Assembly (NCBI RefSeq): GCF_004307455.1
Contig: NZ_SEWX01000001.1
Span: 248,001-312,000, forward strand
Direction: 5' to 3'
Source of the DNA: Aquirufa nivalisilvae
GTDB lineage: Bacteria; Bacteroidota; Bacteroidia; Cytophagales; Spirosomataceae
DNA: 64,000 nucleotides
A program made the position numbers and the translations under genes. This document shows positions 34,944-45,037 of this stretch, piece by piece (positions within the stretch are counted from its first letter, which is position 1; each line of letters opens with the position of its first letter). The notes under the pieces were generated by a model. That model was not told the DNA's origin, did not search any database, and was given only the letters and a program-made list of their open reading frames with translations.

Positions 34944-35825
34944 CTATTTTAATTTACCTATTTGTTCCCGATAATATTTTACCGACCGTATGACCGAAGG
35001 GAGGTTACTCGGTTTTTCTTGAGTATCCCGCTCTATATTAATATTCCCTTGAAATCCTTGTCTTTTTAACTCTGCAAAGACCTCTGGAAAATTAACTACA
35101 CCCGTTCCAATGGGTACATCTCTTAGTTTGGGATTGTTATATTCCGCAATATCCTTTAAATGAATAGCTATAATACGACCTTGCAATTTTTTCAACGCAT
35201 CCACTGGGTTTATGCCACTTTTAGGATAATGACCTAAGTCTGGACAAGCATAGAAATTAGGATGGTTTTTCATGGCAATTAATAAGGAATCTGGTGTCCA
35301 ATAAACACTTGTTCCTTTCCAATGATTATGAATAGCCACTTTTATCTTATATAAGCCAGCTAAACTATCTACTCCATCCCATAGGTTCACAGGTGGTTCT
35401 GCTGTTACATAACTGACGTCCAACTCTTTAGCAATATCAAACTCCTTCTTCCAACGATCAATGGTTTTACCTCCTACTAAATATAGGGATTCCATCTTAA
35501 GCCCTTTCTCTTTAATCATTTGCTTTAATTGTCGGATTCCAGTCCTTGACAAGTTCATCACAGATGAGTCTTTTAAGGCTGCACCAGCTTTGCCAAACGT
35601 ATAGCCTTCAACAAAATGCAATCCAGCACTGTCAGCTTTGGCCAATTGGTCGGGAAATGAAGATGGGTTAAATGTGTAGAGGGCAACTCCCAGCTTCCAA
35701 TCTTTAGGAGCCTTTTTTACTGAATTCAATTTTTTATTTACATATTTATCTGGCAGTTTGGCCAAATTGATGTGAGATAGACTTAGACATAAGCCTAATA
35801 AACAATAAGCATATATTTTTTTCAT
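34944..35825 (-). CDS. Exported sugar phosphate isomerase/epimerase-like TIM-barrel protein (second)
   Basis: 293 residues from the ATG at 35825 (MKKIYAYC), chosen because it gives a clean signal peptide; an upstream non-ATG start would add 17 residues before it. TIM-barrel motifs include WKLGVALYTFNPSSFP, KVAIHNHWKG, ACPDLGHYPKSG, IAIHLKDIAEYN and NIERDTQ, supplying metal ligands. It is related to the protein at 31770-32618 but clearly diverged. It heads the isomerase/GMC gene run, with about 100 bp before the next gene, and is divergent from the sulfatase gene. Confidence 0.82.
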   Translation of the reverse strand: MKKIYAYCLLGLCLSLSHINLAKLPDKYVNKKLNSVKKAPKDWKLGVALYTFNPSSFPDQLAKADSAGLHFVEGYTFGKAGAALKDSSVMNLSRTGIRQLKQMIKEKGLKMESLYLVGGKTIDRWKKEFDIAKELDVSYVTAEPPVNLWDGVDSLAGLYKIKVAIHNHWKGTSVYWTPDSLLIAMKNHPNFYACPDLGHYPKSGINPVDALKKLQGRIIAIHLKDIAEYNNPKLRDVPIGTGVVNFPEVFAELKRQGFQGNINIERDTQEKPSNLPSVIRSVKYYREQIGKLK

Positions 35826-35992
35826 CAGGTTTGGTTTTATAAGAAGATAATAGGAACATTGGCCACTAGAAGCCAATCAAATTAAATGAAAAAAATCAGT
35901 ATTTTACCTATATAAAACAGTAAAATAGCCGGATGGCTTGCCAAGAAATATTCCGTTAAATAATAAAACTCGTAAGCATTGAAACAAAAACT

Positions 35993-37516
35993 ATGAAAAA
36001 GTCACTTCTTCTACTCCTAATTAGCTTTTATAGTTGGGGACAAACAAAACAAAGACCCAACATCATTTTTATTATTTCGGATGATCATACTTCACAAGCC
36101 ATCAGCGCCTATGGAAGTAAATTGGCCCAAACACCCAACATTGATCGAATTGCCAGAGAAGGAGCCATTCTGTATAACAATGTGGTTACCAATTCCATTT
36201 GCGGACCTAGCAGAGCCACCTTGCTAACGGGTAAATTCAGTCATAAAAATGGCTATAAATTCAACGAGAAGAAATTTGATATTGAGCAAGCCGTTTTTCC
36301 TGAAGAATTACAAAAAAATGGATATCAAACAGCCTGGGTGGGAAAAATGCACTTAGGCACATTACCTCATGGTTTTGACTATTTGAACATCCTTCCGGGA
36401 CATGGCAGCTATTATAATTCGGATTTTGTGGATAGTCAAAATAAAACTACTCGTCGAGAAGGTTATGTCACCAATGTCATTACTCAGTTATCGAAAGAAT
36501 GGTTAAACCAGCGTGACACGAACAAACCATTTTTCATGGTCGTTGGACATAAAGCTACTCACCGTTCTTGGCTTCCCGATATTCAAGACTTAGGCGCATA
36601 TGATGATGTGACTTTCCCCATACCCGATACTTTCTATGATAATTATGCAGGAAGATTGGCAGCCGCTGACCAAGATATGACGATCGATAAAACCATGATT
36701 TTAAGTCAAGATTTAAAAGTCCATGGTAAATATGAAGGCAATGGAGATGGGGGAAATTTCAATCGATTTACTCCTGAGCAAAGACCTCCATTTTATGACT
36801 ACTATGAAAATAAAATAAGTAAAGAGTTTGAAGAGAAAAAACTCAGTGGAAGAGCCTTGGCTGAATGGAAATACCAGCGTTACATGAAAGACTATCTTTC
36901 AACGGCCAATTCACTAGATAGAAACATTGGTGAATTATTAGATTATTTAGATAAAACGGGCTTAGCAAAAAATACCGTAGTGGTCTATACTTCGGATCAA
37001 GGATTCTATTTAGGAGAGCATGGTTGGTTTGATAAACGCTTCATTTATGAAGAGTCGTTAAAGACTCCCTTTGTCATTCGCTATCCTGGCACCATCAAAC
37101 CCGGAACTAAAGTAAGTCAGGTGGTATCCAATGTGGATTGGGCTCCTACTTTACTAGATATTGCTCAAACGAAAGTCCCTAACGAAATTCAAGGGAAATC
37201 CTTTTTGCCTGTTCTCAAAGGTCAAGGGAAAAACTGGAAAAATGAATCCTATTATCACTACTATGAATACCCACAGCCGCATCATGTCTATCCTCACTTT
37301 GGTTTAAGAACAGCTCAATATACCTTAGTTCGCTTCTATGGACCGAAAGATTTTTGGGAATTGTATGATATCAAAAAAGATCCTAAAAATTTACACAACA
37401 TCTATGATAAAAAAGAAAATGCGCAAATTATTGCCGATTTGAAAAAACAATTAAAACAGAAGATGATTCAATATGAAGATAAAGAAGCTCTAGAGATTTA
37501 CCAAAAAGGGCTATAA
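35993..37516 (+). CDS. Type I sulfatase (formylglycine-dependent)
   Basis: 507 residues, signal peptide about 1-16. Metal ligands DD at 30-31 (FIISDDHTSQ) and the CxPxR site CGPSRATLLTG start at Cys70, which must be converted to formylglycine by a maturase not encoded in this window. VVYTSDQGFYLGEHGWFDKR near 328 completes the active site. The overall pattern is close to glycan sulfatases acting on N-acetylhexosamine or related sugars, but the substrate is not certain. A strong terminator follows at 37536. Confidence 0.92.
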   Translation: MKKSLLLLLISFYSWGQTKQRPNIIFIISDDHTSQAISAYGSKLAQTPNIDRIAREGAILYNNVVTNSICGPSRATLLTGKFSHKNGYKFNEKKFDIEQAVFPEELQKNGYQTAWVGKMHLGTLPHGFDYLNILPGHGSYYNSDFVDSQNKTTRREGYVTNVITQLSKEWLNQRDTNKPFFMVVGHKATHRSWLPDIQDLGAYDDVTFPIPDTFYDNYAGRLAAADQDMTIDKTMILSQDLKVHGKYEGNGDGGNFNRFTPEQRPPFYDYYENKISKEFEEKKLSGRALAEWKYQRYMKDYLSTANSLDRNIGELLDYLDKTGLAKNTVVVYTSDQGFYLGEHGWFDKRFIYEESLKTPFVIRYPGTIKPGTKVSQVVSNVDWAPTLLDIAQTKVPNEIQGKSFLPVLKGQGKNWKNESYYHYYEYPQPHHVYPHFGLRTAQYTLVRFYGPKDFWELYDIKKDPKNLHNIYDKKENAQIIADLKKQLKQKMIQYEDKEALEIYQKGL

Positions 37517-37535
37517 AAGAACTTTCACAGGATAA

Positions 37536-37567
37536 AAAAGCCTATCGCTAATAACGATAGGCTTTTT
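37536..37567 (+). terminator. Rho-independent terminator after the sulfatase gene
   Basis: 12-bp stem AAAAGCCTATCG/CGATAGGCTTTT with a short AT loop and trailing T-run, 20 bp after the sulfatase stop. Confidence 0.9.
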
Positions 37568-38201
37568 GCATTCCTGTGTTCTATAATTGTATACTATCTT
37601 TAATCGTACTATTTCATTTTAATAATTCTGAAAAAGAATTATATCAACGAAGCATCATTTTAAATTATTTGAATCAAACGATTCTACTTTTTAAAATAAT
37701 AGCTCAAAAGTAGGAGAAATCTTATAAAAATTTCAACTTAAACTCAATAATTGGTATAATTTAAAAATTCTATACTAATTAGTCTCGTTTTAAATTATAT
37801 CATTAAATAAAAAGCGTTGAGTTAATGGTTAGGCATTTTCTCTATTTTTTAAAAGTTTAACTCCAAAAAGCTCTTTCTTTTAGAAAAATAATACCTAATT
37901 TTAAAAAATTAATTTTTTCTTTTTAAACAACCGCTAATAATTTAGGTACAGATTTTGAATTTTAGGACAAAGGATTTGAACAAACAAATTCAGCTAAAGC
38001 GAAGCTTATCTAACTTAAATGCAATTAAAAAAACAACCCCGTTCTAAAATATATAACCAAGTCTAAACTAGTTATTTTTTTGCAAGGAATTCACCATTTC
38101 GAATAACAAATTAGCTGTTATTCGGTTAGGAGATGATAGGTCTTCGTGGTGGACTTTAAAAATTGGCAATTGAATTTCTATTTTAGTTATTTCCCATTTC
38201 A
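37568..38201. other. 634-bp AT-rich intergenic region
   Basis: Very AT-rich stretch between the sulfatase terminator and the membrane AraC-type gene. I see no ORF, RNA gene, clear promoter box or repeat family in it. It may hold upstream control sequences for the regulator. Confidence 0.5.
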
Positions 38202-39398
38202 ATGTTCCTAACCTTACCATTCCTATCCCTATTATTTTCTATTATTATTGCTTATTTCAATATAAAGAAGAATAAAGGGATCATTTTCCTGTCCATCTTT
38301 TACTTTTTAATCGGAGTAATTAGTTTAAAATACTATTTATTTACGTACGACAGCCAATTGCCTTGGTTATTGGCAATACTTTATGGGCATTTCTCCCCAT
38401 TGTTTTTCTTGATTGGACCCGCAGCATATATATATGTACGTAACACGGTAACTGATCAAGAAGGGGTTACCAAAAAAGATATTTGGCACCTAATCCCAAG
38501 TCTATATATGCTCATTGGTTTGATTCCCTATTTTTTAAAATCATACCAAGACAAGCTGGCATTAGTAACTAAAATACTCAATCAACCAGGCGAACTTTAC
38601 ACGAATCAGATTCACCTCTTTACTCCTAGCCTAGTTAATGACTTTGTCCGTAATTTCTTGTATGTATATTATGCCTGGATGATGATTTTGTTGTTGATTA
38701 AAGCTACTTGGACTCAAAATTCCCATTCAAATGATTCTTATGAAATCCAAAGGCGTATTACCTTTCAATGGCTCATGATTTTTGTCTCCTTTAATACCTT
38801 CATAGCGAGTATCCTCTTATCCTCTAATTTCATTGTTCTGTTTAGCCCCGAACACGACTTTAGCAATCTAAATGAATACCTACCCTATTATAGAATCTTA
38901 ATCATGATTGCTTTTGTCATGCCCTTACTCATTCTACTCTTTCCAAGAGTGCTGTATGGTATTCCGAAATTAACTTGGGAAGAGCTTGAGCTCATCCAAT
39001 TGAAAAAGAAAAAATCAAATCTGGGAAAAACAGAACAAGAGGTTGACGATTCCTTTTTTGAACTCTCCCAAATCATACTAAACTACATTGAAACAGAAAA
39101 ACCCTATTTGAATCCCCGCTTTTCCATTCGAGATATCGTGGTCACGTTAAATATTCCCCAGCATCATGTATCTTTTTGCTTTAATAAAATTTTAAATACC
39201 CCTTTTCCTACCATCAAAAATAAATACCGCATTGAATACGTCAAAGAACTTATATTGAAAGATAAAGAAAAACGATATTCACTAGAGGGCTTAATGAAGG
39301 AGGCTGGTTTTACTTCAAAGAACAGCTTCTTCCAAGCTTTTAAAGAAATAGAAGGCTGTACTCCTAAAGTATGGTCTGAACTACAAAAAGCTAGTTAA
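38202..39398 (+). CDS. Membrane-bound AraC-family regulator (multi-helix sensor plus HTH)
   Basis: 398 residues. About seven hydrophobic helices fill residues 1-255, followed by a basic linker (QLKKKKSNLGKTEQE) and an AraC-type domain at about 300-395 (FSIRDIVVTLNIPQHHVSFCFNKIL, then YSLEGLMKEAGFTSKNSFFQAFKE). The architecture implies an inner-membrane sensor with DNA binding on the cytoplasmic side. It lies 78 bp upstream of the GH2 gene and downstream of the sulfatase, so control of these glycan genes is plausible. Confidence 0.88.
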   Translation: MFLTLPFLSLLFSIIIAYFNIKKNKGIIFLSIFYFLIGVISLKYYLFTYDSQLPWLLAILYGHFSPLFFLIGPAAYIYVRNTVTDQEGVTKKDIWHLIPSLYMLIGLIPYFLKSYQDKLALVTKILNQPGELYTNQIHLFTPSLVNDFVRNFLYVYYAWMMILLLIKATWTQNSHSNDSYEIQRRITFQWLMIFVSFNTFIASILLSSNFIVLFSPEHDFSNLNEYLPYYRILIMIAFVMPLLILLFPRVLYGIPKLTWEELELIQLKKKKSNLGKTEQEVDDSFFELSQIILNYIETEKPYLNPRFSIRDIVVTLNIPQHHVSFCFNKILNTPFPTIKNKYRIEYVKELILKDKEKRYSLEGLMKEAGFTSKNSFFQAFKEIEGCTPKVWSELQKAS

Positions 39399-39476
39399 TT
39401 CCAGCAATATATTACCATAAAAAGCCAAAAACTCTAGCTTTTTAATATCTTAGGTTTTTCAAATCTATACATTAAC

Positions 39477-41288
39477 ATGAAAAACCTCTTTATTGTAGCA
39501 ATATTGGCTACGCAGCTTTTTTCCACGAATGCACAAACCTGGAAACCTGCTGGAAACAAAATCAAAAGCCCTTGGGCTGAAAAAGTAGACCCCAATAATA
39601 CCCTTCCAGAATATCCTAGACCACAAATGGTTCGAGACCAATGGCAAAACTTAAACGGTTTGTGGGATTATGCCATCATCGACAAAGGAAGCAATATCCC
39701 AAATCAATTTGATGGTAAAATCTTGGTGCCATTTGCTGTAGAATCTAGTTTATCTGGTGTTCAAAAAACAGTAGGTGATCAAAAAGAACTCTGGTACCAC
39801 CGTACATTTACGGTTCCTGCTACCTGGAAAAACAAAAATGTCATCTTACATTTTGGAGCCGTAGACTGGAAAGCTGACGTGTGGGTCAATGATATTAAAG
39901 TAGGGACTCACCAAGGTGGATATACCTCATTTAGTTTTGACATTACCCCATTTCTACAAAAAGATAAAGCTCAAAAAGTGGTAGTCAAAGTTTGGGACCC
40001 GAGTGATTTAGGCTTCCAACCTCGGGGTAAGCAAGTAAATAACCCGAGAGGTATTTGGTATACTCCTGTAACGGGAATATGGCAAACTGTATGGCTTGAA
40101 CCTGTAGAGTCTACTTTCATAAGCCAACTAAAAACGGTTCCCAATATTGATGGCGGAAATATCAACGTTCAATCTAAAATTGAAGGAGCCATTCCTTCTG
40201 ATATCATCGAAGTAAAAGTCTTAGATAATGGGAATCTGATTTCTTCAGGCAAAGCAGCCATAGGACAGGATGTTTTAGTTGCCATCCCCAATGCCAAATT
40301 ATGGAGCCCTGAATCTCCTTTCTTATATGACTTAGAAATATCCGTTCTTCGAAATGGCATAGCTAAAGATAAATTAAAAAGCTATGTCGGTATGCGTAAA
40401 ATATCTACCAAAATAGATGCTAATGGCATACATCGACTTCAATTAAATAATAAAAATGTGTTTCAATTGGGGCCATTGGATCAAGGATGGTGGCCTGATG
40501 GTTTATATACCGCACCTACTGATGAAGCGCTCCTATTCGACATCAAAAAAACCAAAGATTTTGGCTATAACATGATCCGCAAACACGTAAAAGTGGAACC
40601 TGCAAGATGGTATACGCACTGCGATCGGGAGGGGATTTTGGTATGGCAAGATATGCCAAGTGGAGATAAAGACCCCAAATGGGTAACTCGAAATTATTTC
40701 AATGATAAGGAATTAATTCGATCAAAAGCCTCAGAAGAAAACTTCATGAAAGAATGGAAAGAGATCATGGATTTAACTTTCTCTAACCCTAGTGTGGTGG
40801 TATGGGTCCCTTTCAATGAAGCATGGGGGCAATTTAAAACTCCAGAAGTGGTAGAATGGACAAAAAATTATGATCCTTCTCGCTTAGTGAATCCAGCTAG
40901 TGGAGGTAACCATTATGATGTAGGAGACATGCTAGACATGCATAATTATCCTGACCCTAAAATGGGATTATTTGATTCTAAACGCGTCAATGTGTTGGGA
41001 GAATATGGTGGAATCGGATTAGTGTTAGATCAACACCTTTGGGAGGGAAATCGAAATTGGGGATATGTTCAATATAAAACGAGCGAAGAAGCGACTAAAG
41101 CTTATGTCGACTTAGCCGAAAAATTAAAAAAACTAATCCCATTCGGCTATTCAGCAGCTGTTTATACCCAAACCACCGATGTGGAAATTGAAGTCAATGG
41201 ATTGATGACGTACGATAGAAAAGTGATTAAACTATTGGAAGATAAAATCCGACAAGCCAATATCGAGATTAGAGAGTCATTAAAATAA
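39477..41288 (+). CDS. Glycoside hydrolase family 2 enzyme
   Basis: 603 residues, signal peptide about 1-19. The jelly-roll domain (about 45-210, LPEYPRPQMVRDQWQNLNGL), immunoglobulin-like domain (about 215-310) and TIM barrel (about 320-600) of GH2 are all present. Acid/base Glu448 is in WVPFNEAWGQF and the nucleophile Glu509 in VNVLGEYGGIGL. Family activities include beta-galactosidase, beta-glucuronidase and beta-mannosidase; the one here cannot be fixed, and the protein is on the short side. It probably acts in the periplasm together with the nearby sulfatase. Confidence 0.9.
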   Translation: MKNLFIVAILATQLFSTNAQTWKPAGNKIKSPWAEKVDPNNTLPEYPRPQMVRDQWQNLNGLWDYAIIDKGSNIPNQFDGKILVPFAVESSLSGVQKTVGDQKELWYHRTFTVPATWKNKNVILHFGAVDWKADVWVNDIKVGTHQGGYTSFSFDITPFLQKDKAQKVVVKVWDPSDLGFQPRGKQVNNPRGIWYTPVTGIWQTVWLEPVESTFISQLKTVPNIDGGNINVQSKIEGAIPSDIIEVKVLDNGNLISSGKAAIGQDVLVAIPNAKLWSPESPFLYDLEISVLRNGIAKDKLKSYVGMRKISTKIDANGIHRLQLNNKNVFQLGPLDQGWWPDGLYTAPTDEALLFDIKKTKDFGYNMIRKHVKVEPARWYTHCDREGILVWQDMPSGDKDPKWVTRNYFNDKELIRSKASEENFMKEWKEIMDLTFSNPSVVVWVPFNEAWGQFKTPEVVEWTKNYDPSRLVNPASGGNHYDVGDMLDMHNYPDPKMGLFDSKRVNVLGEYGGIGLVLDQHLWEGNRNWGYVQYKTSEEATKAYVDLAEKLKKLIPFGYSAAVYTQTTDVEIEVNGLMTYDRKVIKLLEDKIRQANIEIRESLK

Positions 41289-41300
41289 AAAAGATTCATT

Positions 41301-41336
41301 AGAGCCCATGCAGACCTCCAGTCCATGGGCTCTTTT
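41301..41336 (+). terminator. Rho-independent terminator after the GH2 gene
   Basis: 10-bp stem AGAGCCCATG/CATGGGCTCT with a 12-base loop and a TTTT tail, 12 bp past the stop. Confidence 0.88.
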
Positions 41337-41350
41337 AAAATCAAATCCTC

Positions 41351-41857
41351 ATGAAACTAAATCAAAAATGGGTATTCAGTTTTGCCCTCTTATTGGGATT
41401 CAGTTACCTGATGCAATGGCAAGGAGCTGCTCTAAAAAATAGCTTCACTCCCATGGGGATTATACATTTAGAATTTGCTCCTACAGCAGATTTATTTCAA
41501 AAAATAGTACAACATTGGGATATCCAGACGCTTCGCTGGAATATAGCCATCGACTTTCTCTACATCCCAATTTACACGTATTTCTTCCAGCTTACCCTTG
41601 CTCTATTGGCGCAAAGGCATCGGAGCAAATTGGTTCGACAGTTTGGATTATTACTTAAAAATGCGGCATTATTGGCATTCTTTTGTGACATCCTTGAAAA
41701 TACGGGAATGATCCTATCCCTTACAGGCGCCCAGTCCTCTTGGGTCTACACGCTGACCAATGGCTTCGCAGGAGTGAAATTTGCCATCATTGGCATCAAT
41801 ATCATTTACATCTTGGTTTCCATCCCCACATTATTTTTCCGAACAAAGCAGAGCTAA
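41351..41857 (+). CDS. Four-helix membrane protein of unknown function
   Basis: 168 residues with hydrophobic segments at about 9-27, 66-88, 100-125 and 140-162. Charged residues near the membrane (ALLAQRHRSKLVRQFG) and a CDILENTGM turn between helices are the main landmarks. I do not recognise the family. It ends directly against the convergent sterol-desaturase gene with no gap, and follows the GH2 terminator, so it is probably transcribed separately. Confidence 0.7.
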   Translation: MKLNQKWVFSFALLLGFSYLMQWQGAALKNSFTPMGIIHLEFAPTADLFQKIVQHWDIQTLRWNIAIDFLYIPIYTYFFQLTLALLAQRHRSKLVRQFGLLLKNAALLAFFCDILENTGMILSLTGAQSSWVYTLTNGFAGVKFAIIGINIIYILVSIPTLFFRTKQS

Positions 41858-42841
41858 TCACTTAAATATCCCTGCCTCTTTTTTCATAGCTGATGCTGTT
41901 TTATGCTGACCCGTATGGCTCCAACCTGGTGGCATGAAAATGTATAAGAATTTATTCACAAGTCCAGGTGCACCGTAGACATCTTTCGCCAAAGCCACCA
42001 GCTCTCCAAAATAGGCATCTAAAAAATGATTCGGTTTCATATCTCGAGTAATCCCATATTCCACTTTCACCTCATCTAATTCAGGTTGATAGGTCTTAAA
42101 TACTCGATCCCAGATATTTAAAAGATTACAAAAATTGGTGTCCATGTACTGAACATTTCGTGCATGATGTACTCGGTGATGAGCTGGGCTTAGCATGAAA
42201 TTACCCAATTTCCCCATCCGAGCATCTTTGACCAAATGATCCCCGATATGAATAAATGCTCCCCAAGTTCCATCAATGAACATGATTGTAAATAGCATCG
42301 CCGGTGGAAGTCCCGCCAAAATACAAATGCTGGCACGAATGATATCTGCATACGGTCCTTCCAAAAAAAAGTGCGCATAAGAAACCGCCAAATTCATGTT
42401 TTCTGGCGCATGGTGCGTGGAATGTAAACACCAAAACAATCGTACCTTATGCGCTAAATAATGGTAAATAAAATGAGCAAATTCCCAAACTATATAACCA
42501 TAGATAAACCAATACCAAGTAAAGGAAACATGAAATAATGCCTTAGGTTCAAAAAATCCAATACATATTGCCGTCATTCCTAATGACAAATACCTCCCTA
42601 TGAAGGCATTCAATACATAACTAAAAAATGGAATCTTATAGTTGCTCAAACCAAAGCTTTTGAAAAGCAATCCTCGAACTAATTCCAATACTAGGGTAAT
42701 GGGAAACAAAGGTCTAATCAATACTTTGATGCCGTCGTATGTCAAAAAGTCGGCAAAAGTCTTGTTTTGGAGAAATTCCATTAGATTGTCAAATCCAAAA
42801 AATCCAAGGATCCAATCTCCTATGGCTTGTACTATTTCCAT
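41858..42841 (-). CDS. Sterol desaturase / fatty acid hydroxylase family membrane di-iron enzyme
   Basis: 327 residues. The three histidine boxes of the family are present: HFIYHYLAHK, CLHSTHHAPE and HHRVHHARN, plus a further HIGDH between them. These bind two irons in a membrane-embedded enzyme that hydroxylates or desaturates a lipid (fatty acid, carotenoid or sterol-like). The ATG at 42841 is preferred to a TTG two codons upstream. The nearest upstream gene on the same strand is the amino-sugar isomerase, 55 bp away, with no functional link visible. Confidence 0.92.
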   Translation of the reverse strand: MEIVQAIGDWILGFFGFDNLMEFLQNKTFADFLTYDGIKVLIRPLFPITLVLELVRGLLFKSFGLSNYKIPFFSYVLNAFIGRYLSLGMTAICIGFFEPKALFHVSFTWYWFIYGYIVWEFAHFIYHYLAHKVRLFWCLHSTHHAPENMNLAVSYAHFFLEGPYADIIRASICILAGLPPAMLFTIMFIDGTWGAFIHIGDHLVKDARMGKLGNFMLSPAHHRVHHARNVQYMDTNFCNLLNIWDRVFKTYQPELDEVKVEYGITRDMKPNHFLDAYFGELVALAKDVYGAPGLVNKFLYIFMPPGWSHTGQHKTASAMKKEAGIFK

Positions 42842-42895
42842 GGTCAAATTATTAAATAGGTTGATTCATCCAACAAGATGAATTGGTGTCATTCA

Positions 42896-43606
42896 TTAAA
42901 TTGCTTCTTGATCTACATAACATTCTACATTAGGATGCATCCACAAAAAAGAAGCTGGACAGTGTGTCGTGATTTTCTTTTCCATGATGGTTTTAAATGC
43001 TTCCTGCTTTCCCTTCCCTGTAATCAAGAAAATGATTTTTTTAGCTTGTAAAATCCCTTCCATACCAACACATAGGCCAAATGCGGGTTCCGCTCCTTGA
43101 GATAATGCTGGATCATGCTGAATGGTTGACTCTGCTAAAATAGCTTTATGGAATGAAGCCTGCAAATACTCTCCTGGCTCATTAAAAGCAATATGCCCAT
43201 TTTTCCCCAAACCTAAAATACAAATATCAATGGGCCCTTCTTGTTCAATGTAAGCTTGAACTCGATCACACTCAGCCTGATACTCTTTCAAATTAGTATC
43301 GAAACTGAAATAGCGATCTTCGGATATTTCCAAAGGGCCTAACAAATGCTGTTTCAAATAGCTTTCACAAGAATCTGGATGCTCGGATGGAATAATACCC
43401 CATTCATCCATTTTGATGGTACGCATATCCGAAAACAAGGATGGATTAGCCACATGGGCTTGATGCATTTGGGCGTACATCCCCGTAGGTGAGCCACCCG
43501 TGGCCGCACAAAAAAGTAAATTGGGTTTTTCCTTGACAGATTGAATGATACTTCTACTGGCTAGCTCACTCAGCTCTGCATAATTTTTAACGTAGGTAAT
43601 TTTCAT
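42896..43606 (-). CDS. Glucosamine/galactosamine-6-phosphate deaminase-isomerase family protein
   Basis: 236 residues of the NagB/6-phosphogluconolactonase fold. CAATGGSPTGMYAQM binds phosphate, TIKMDEWG holds the catalytic Asp, and CILGLGKNGHIAFNEPGEYL the base-stabilising His/Glu. Known members turn an amino-sugar 6-phosphate into a keto-sugar phosphate and ammonia. The short length and overall pattern fit galactosamine-6-phosphate isomerases as well as NagB, so the sugar is left open. It is 23 bp downstream of the M28 peptidase gene. Confidence 0.85.
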   Translation of the reverse strand: MKITYVKNYAELSELASRSIIQSVKEKPNLLFCAATGGSPTGMYAQMHQAHVANPSLFSDMRTIKMDEWGIIPSEHPDSCESYLKQHLLGPLEISEDRYFSFDTNLKEYQAECDRVQAYIEQEGPIDICILGLGKNGHIAFNEPGEYLQASFHKAILAESTIQHDPALSQGAEPAFGLCVGMEGILQAKKIIFLITGKGKQEAFKTIMEKKITTHCPASFLWMHPNVECYVDQEAI

Positions 43607-43629
43607 TATTGAGGTTTATGGTTCAAGGT

Positions 43630-44916
43630 CTATTTCAATTGGGAAGTATCTACGCGACTCGGTGTATCTTTCCCAGAAATGATTGTTTGTGCGCTAAAAG
43701 CTATAGATTTAATGATGGCTGTCATATTCTCCAAATCTAACGTTTCGATTTGGTCACTTGGTTTGTGGTAATTAGGTTCATTGTCCATTTTAGAAGTAGA
43801 AATGGTATGTGCAGGAACCCCTAATCTAGCCAATGCTGCATTGTCTGAGCGATAAAACAAATTCTCTTCCGTATAGGGATCAGGGTGGAAAGTAAAGCCT
43901 GTTCCTTCCAGATTTTTTTGTAAAATTGCCCCCATATCAGTTTTCTCAAAGCCAGTGATATAGGCACTATTTTTACCCCACTTACTTTCTGTACCAATCA
44001 TTTCTAAATTGAACATAGCTTTTACTGAAGCTGGATCAAATTGCTCAGAAAAATAGCTAGCCCCAAATCCTCCACTTTCCTCCGCTGTAAAAGCCGCAAA
44101 AACCAACGTACGTTCATTTTTATTCCACTTCTTAAAGTACTTAGCTAACATCATCATTCCAGTAGTTCCAGCAGCATCATCATTGGCCCCATTGTAAATG
44201 GAATCTCCTTTAACCGCTCGGTTGGGCATCACCCCAAGATGATCATAATGACCCGAAAAAATGACATATTCATTGGCTAATGATTTACCTGGAATAATAC
44301 CCACCACATTACTCAAGGACATAGGAGTGATTTCATTTTCTACTTCAATAGAGAATTTATCAGCCGCTTTACTCGATAAAATAAAGGCCACATTCACTTG
44401 ATTCCCTCTTAATATATTGCGGTTACTCAAGCGAGTAAACAAATTGGCAAAATCTTCATCTACCCAAACTACGGTTGGTGTTTTACCCGAAATAAAACGA
44501 TAGGCTGATTGAAATAAGTTTTCTCCTTTGGCTATCGTAGCTTGTGCATAAGAAGACGTTTCTTGTATGATGGTTTTCGATTCTTTTCCAATAACAACGA
44601 CTTTTTTGGCATCAATAACTTCCCCATTTAAACTTGCTTTGATCGACTTCAATGTGGGTTTATACACTTGAAATGTTTGCAAATAACTAGATGAATTCCC
44701 CCAGGTCTTTAATTTAGATTTAGCAAATTCATCTGAAATAAATTGTGCTGCCTTCTCTATTCCCGGCGTAAATGGCTTCCTCCCCGCTAATTCGTCCGAA
44801 GCTAAATAACGCTCGATACGTTCCACTTCTTTGACATGGATGATTTTGTCGATTGATTGCCCTAAGGCTGAAATAGAACATAGTAGGCCGACAAGTAGTA
44901 AAGATGTTTTTCTCAT
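43630..44916 (-). CDS. M28-family zinc aminopeptidase, exported
   Basis: 428 residues, signal peptide about 1-19. Zinc ligands lie in FSGHYDHLGVMP, GANDDAAGTTGMM, AFTAEESGGFGASYF and later in ISTSKMDNEPNYHKPSD, together the full M28 set. The region about 60-210 carries an insertion that resembles a PA-like or family-specific lid. It should cleave N-terminal residues from peptides in the periplasm. It may share a transcript with the amino-sugar gene after it and is divergent from the sialidase-like gene. Confidence 0.92.
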   Translation of the reverse strand: MRKTSLLLVGLLCSISALGQSIDKIIHVKEVERIERYLASDELAGRKPFTPGIEKAAQFISDEFAKSKLKTWGNSSSYLQTFQVYKPTLKSIKASLNGEVIDAKKVVVIGKESKTIIQETSSYAQATIAKGENLFQSAYRFISGKTPTVVWVDEDFANLFTRLSNRNILRGNQVNVAFILSSKAADKFSIEVENEITPMSLSNVVGIIPGKSLANEYVIFSGHYDHLGVMPNRAVKGDSIYNGANDDAAGTTGMMMLAKYFKKWNKNERTLVFAAFTAEESGGFGASYFSEQFDPASVKAMFNLEMIGTESKWGKNSAYITGFEKTDMGAILQKNLEGTGFTFHPDPYTEENLFYRSDNAALARLGVPAHTISTSKMDNEPNYHKPSDQIETLDLENMTAIIKSIAFSAQTIISGKDTPSRVDTSQLK

Positions 44917-45037
44917 GTTGATTGTTGATTTATGCTAGCTTCAAGCTTTAAAAGTATTAAATTAATATCAATCATTTAGCCCACATCTAGCTATTTTACA
45001 TCAAATGGATTTTCTTTGTTAAACTCTACTCCTACAA

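Noticed and set aside
42864-42883. Hairpin ATTCATC/GATGAAT as a terminator of the amino-sugar gene
   Set aside because: The 7-bp stem has no T-run on the minus strand, so termination is not supported.
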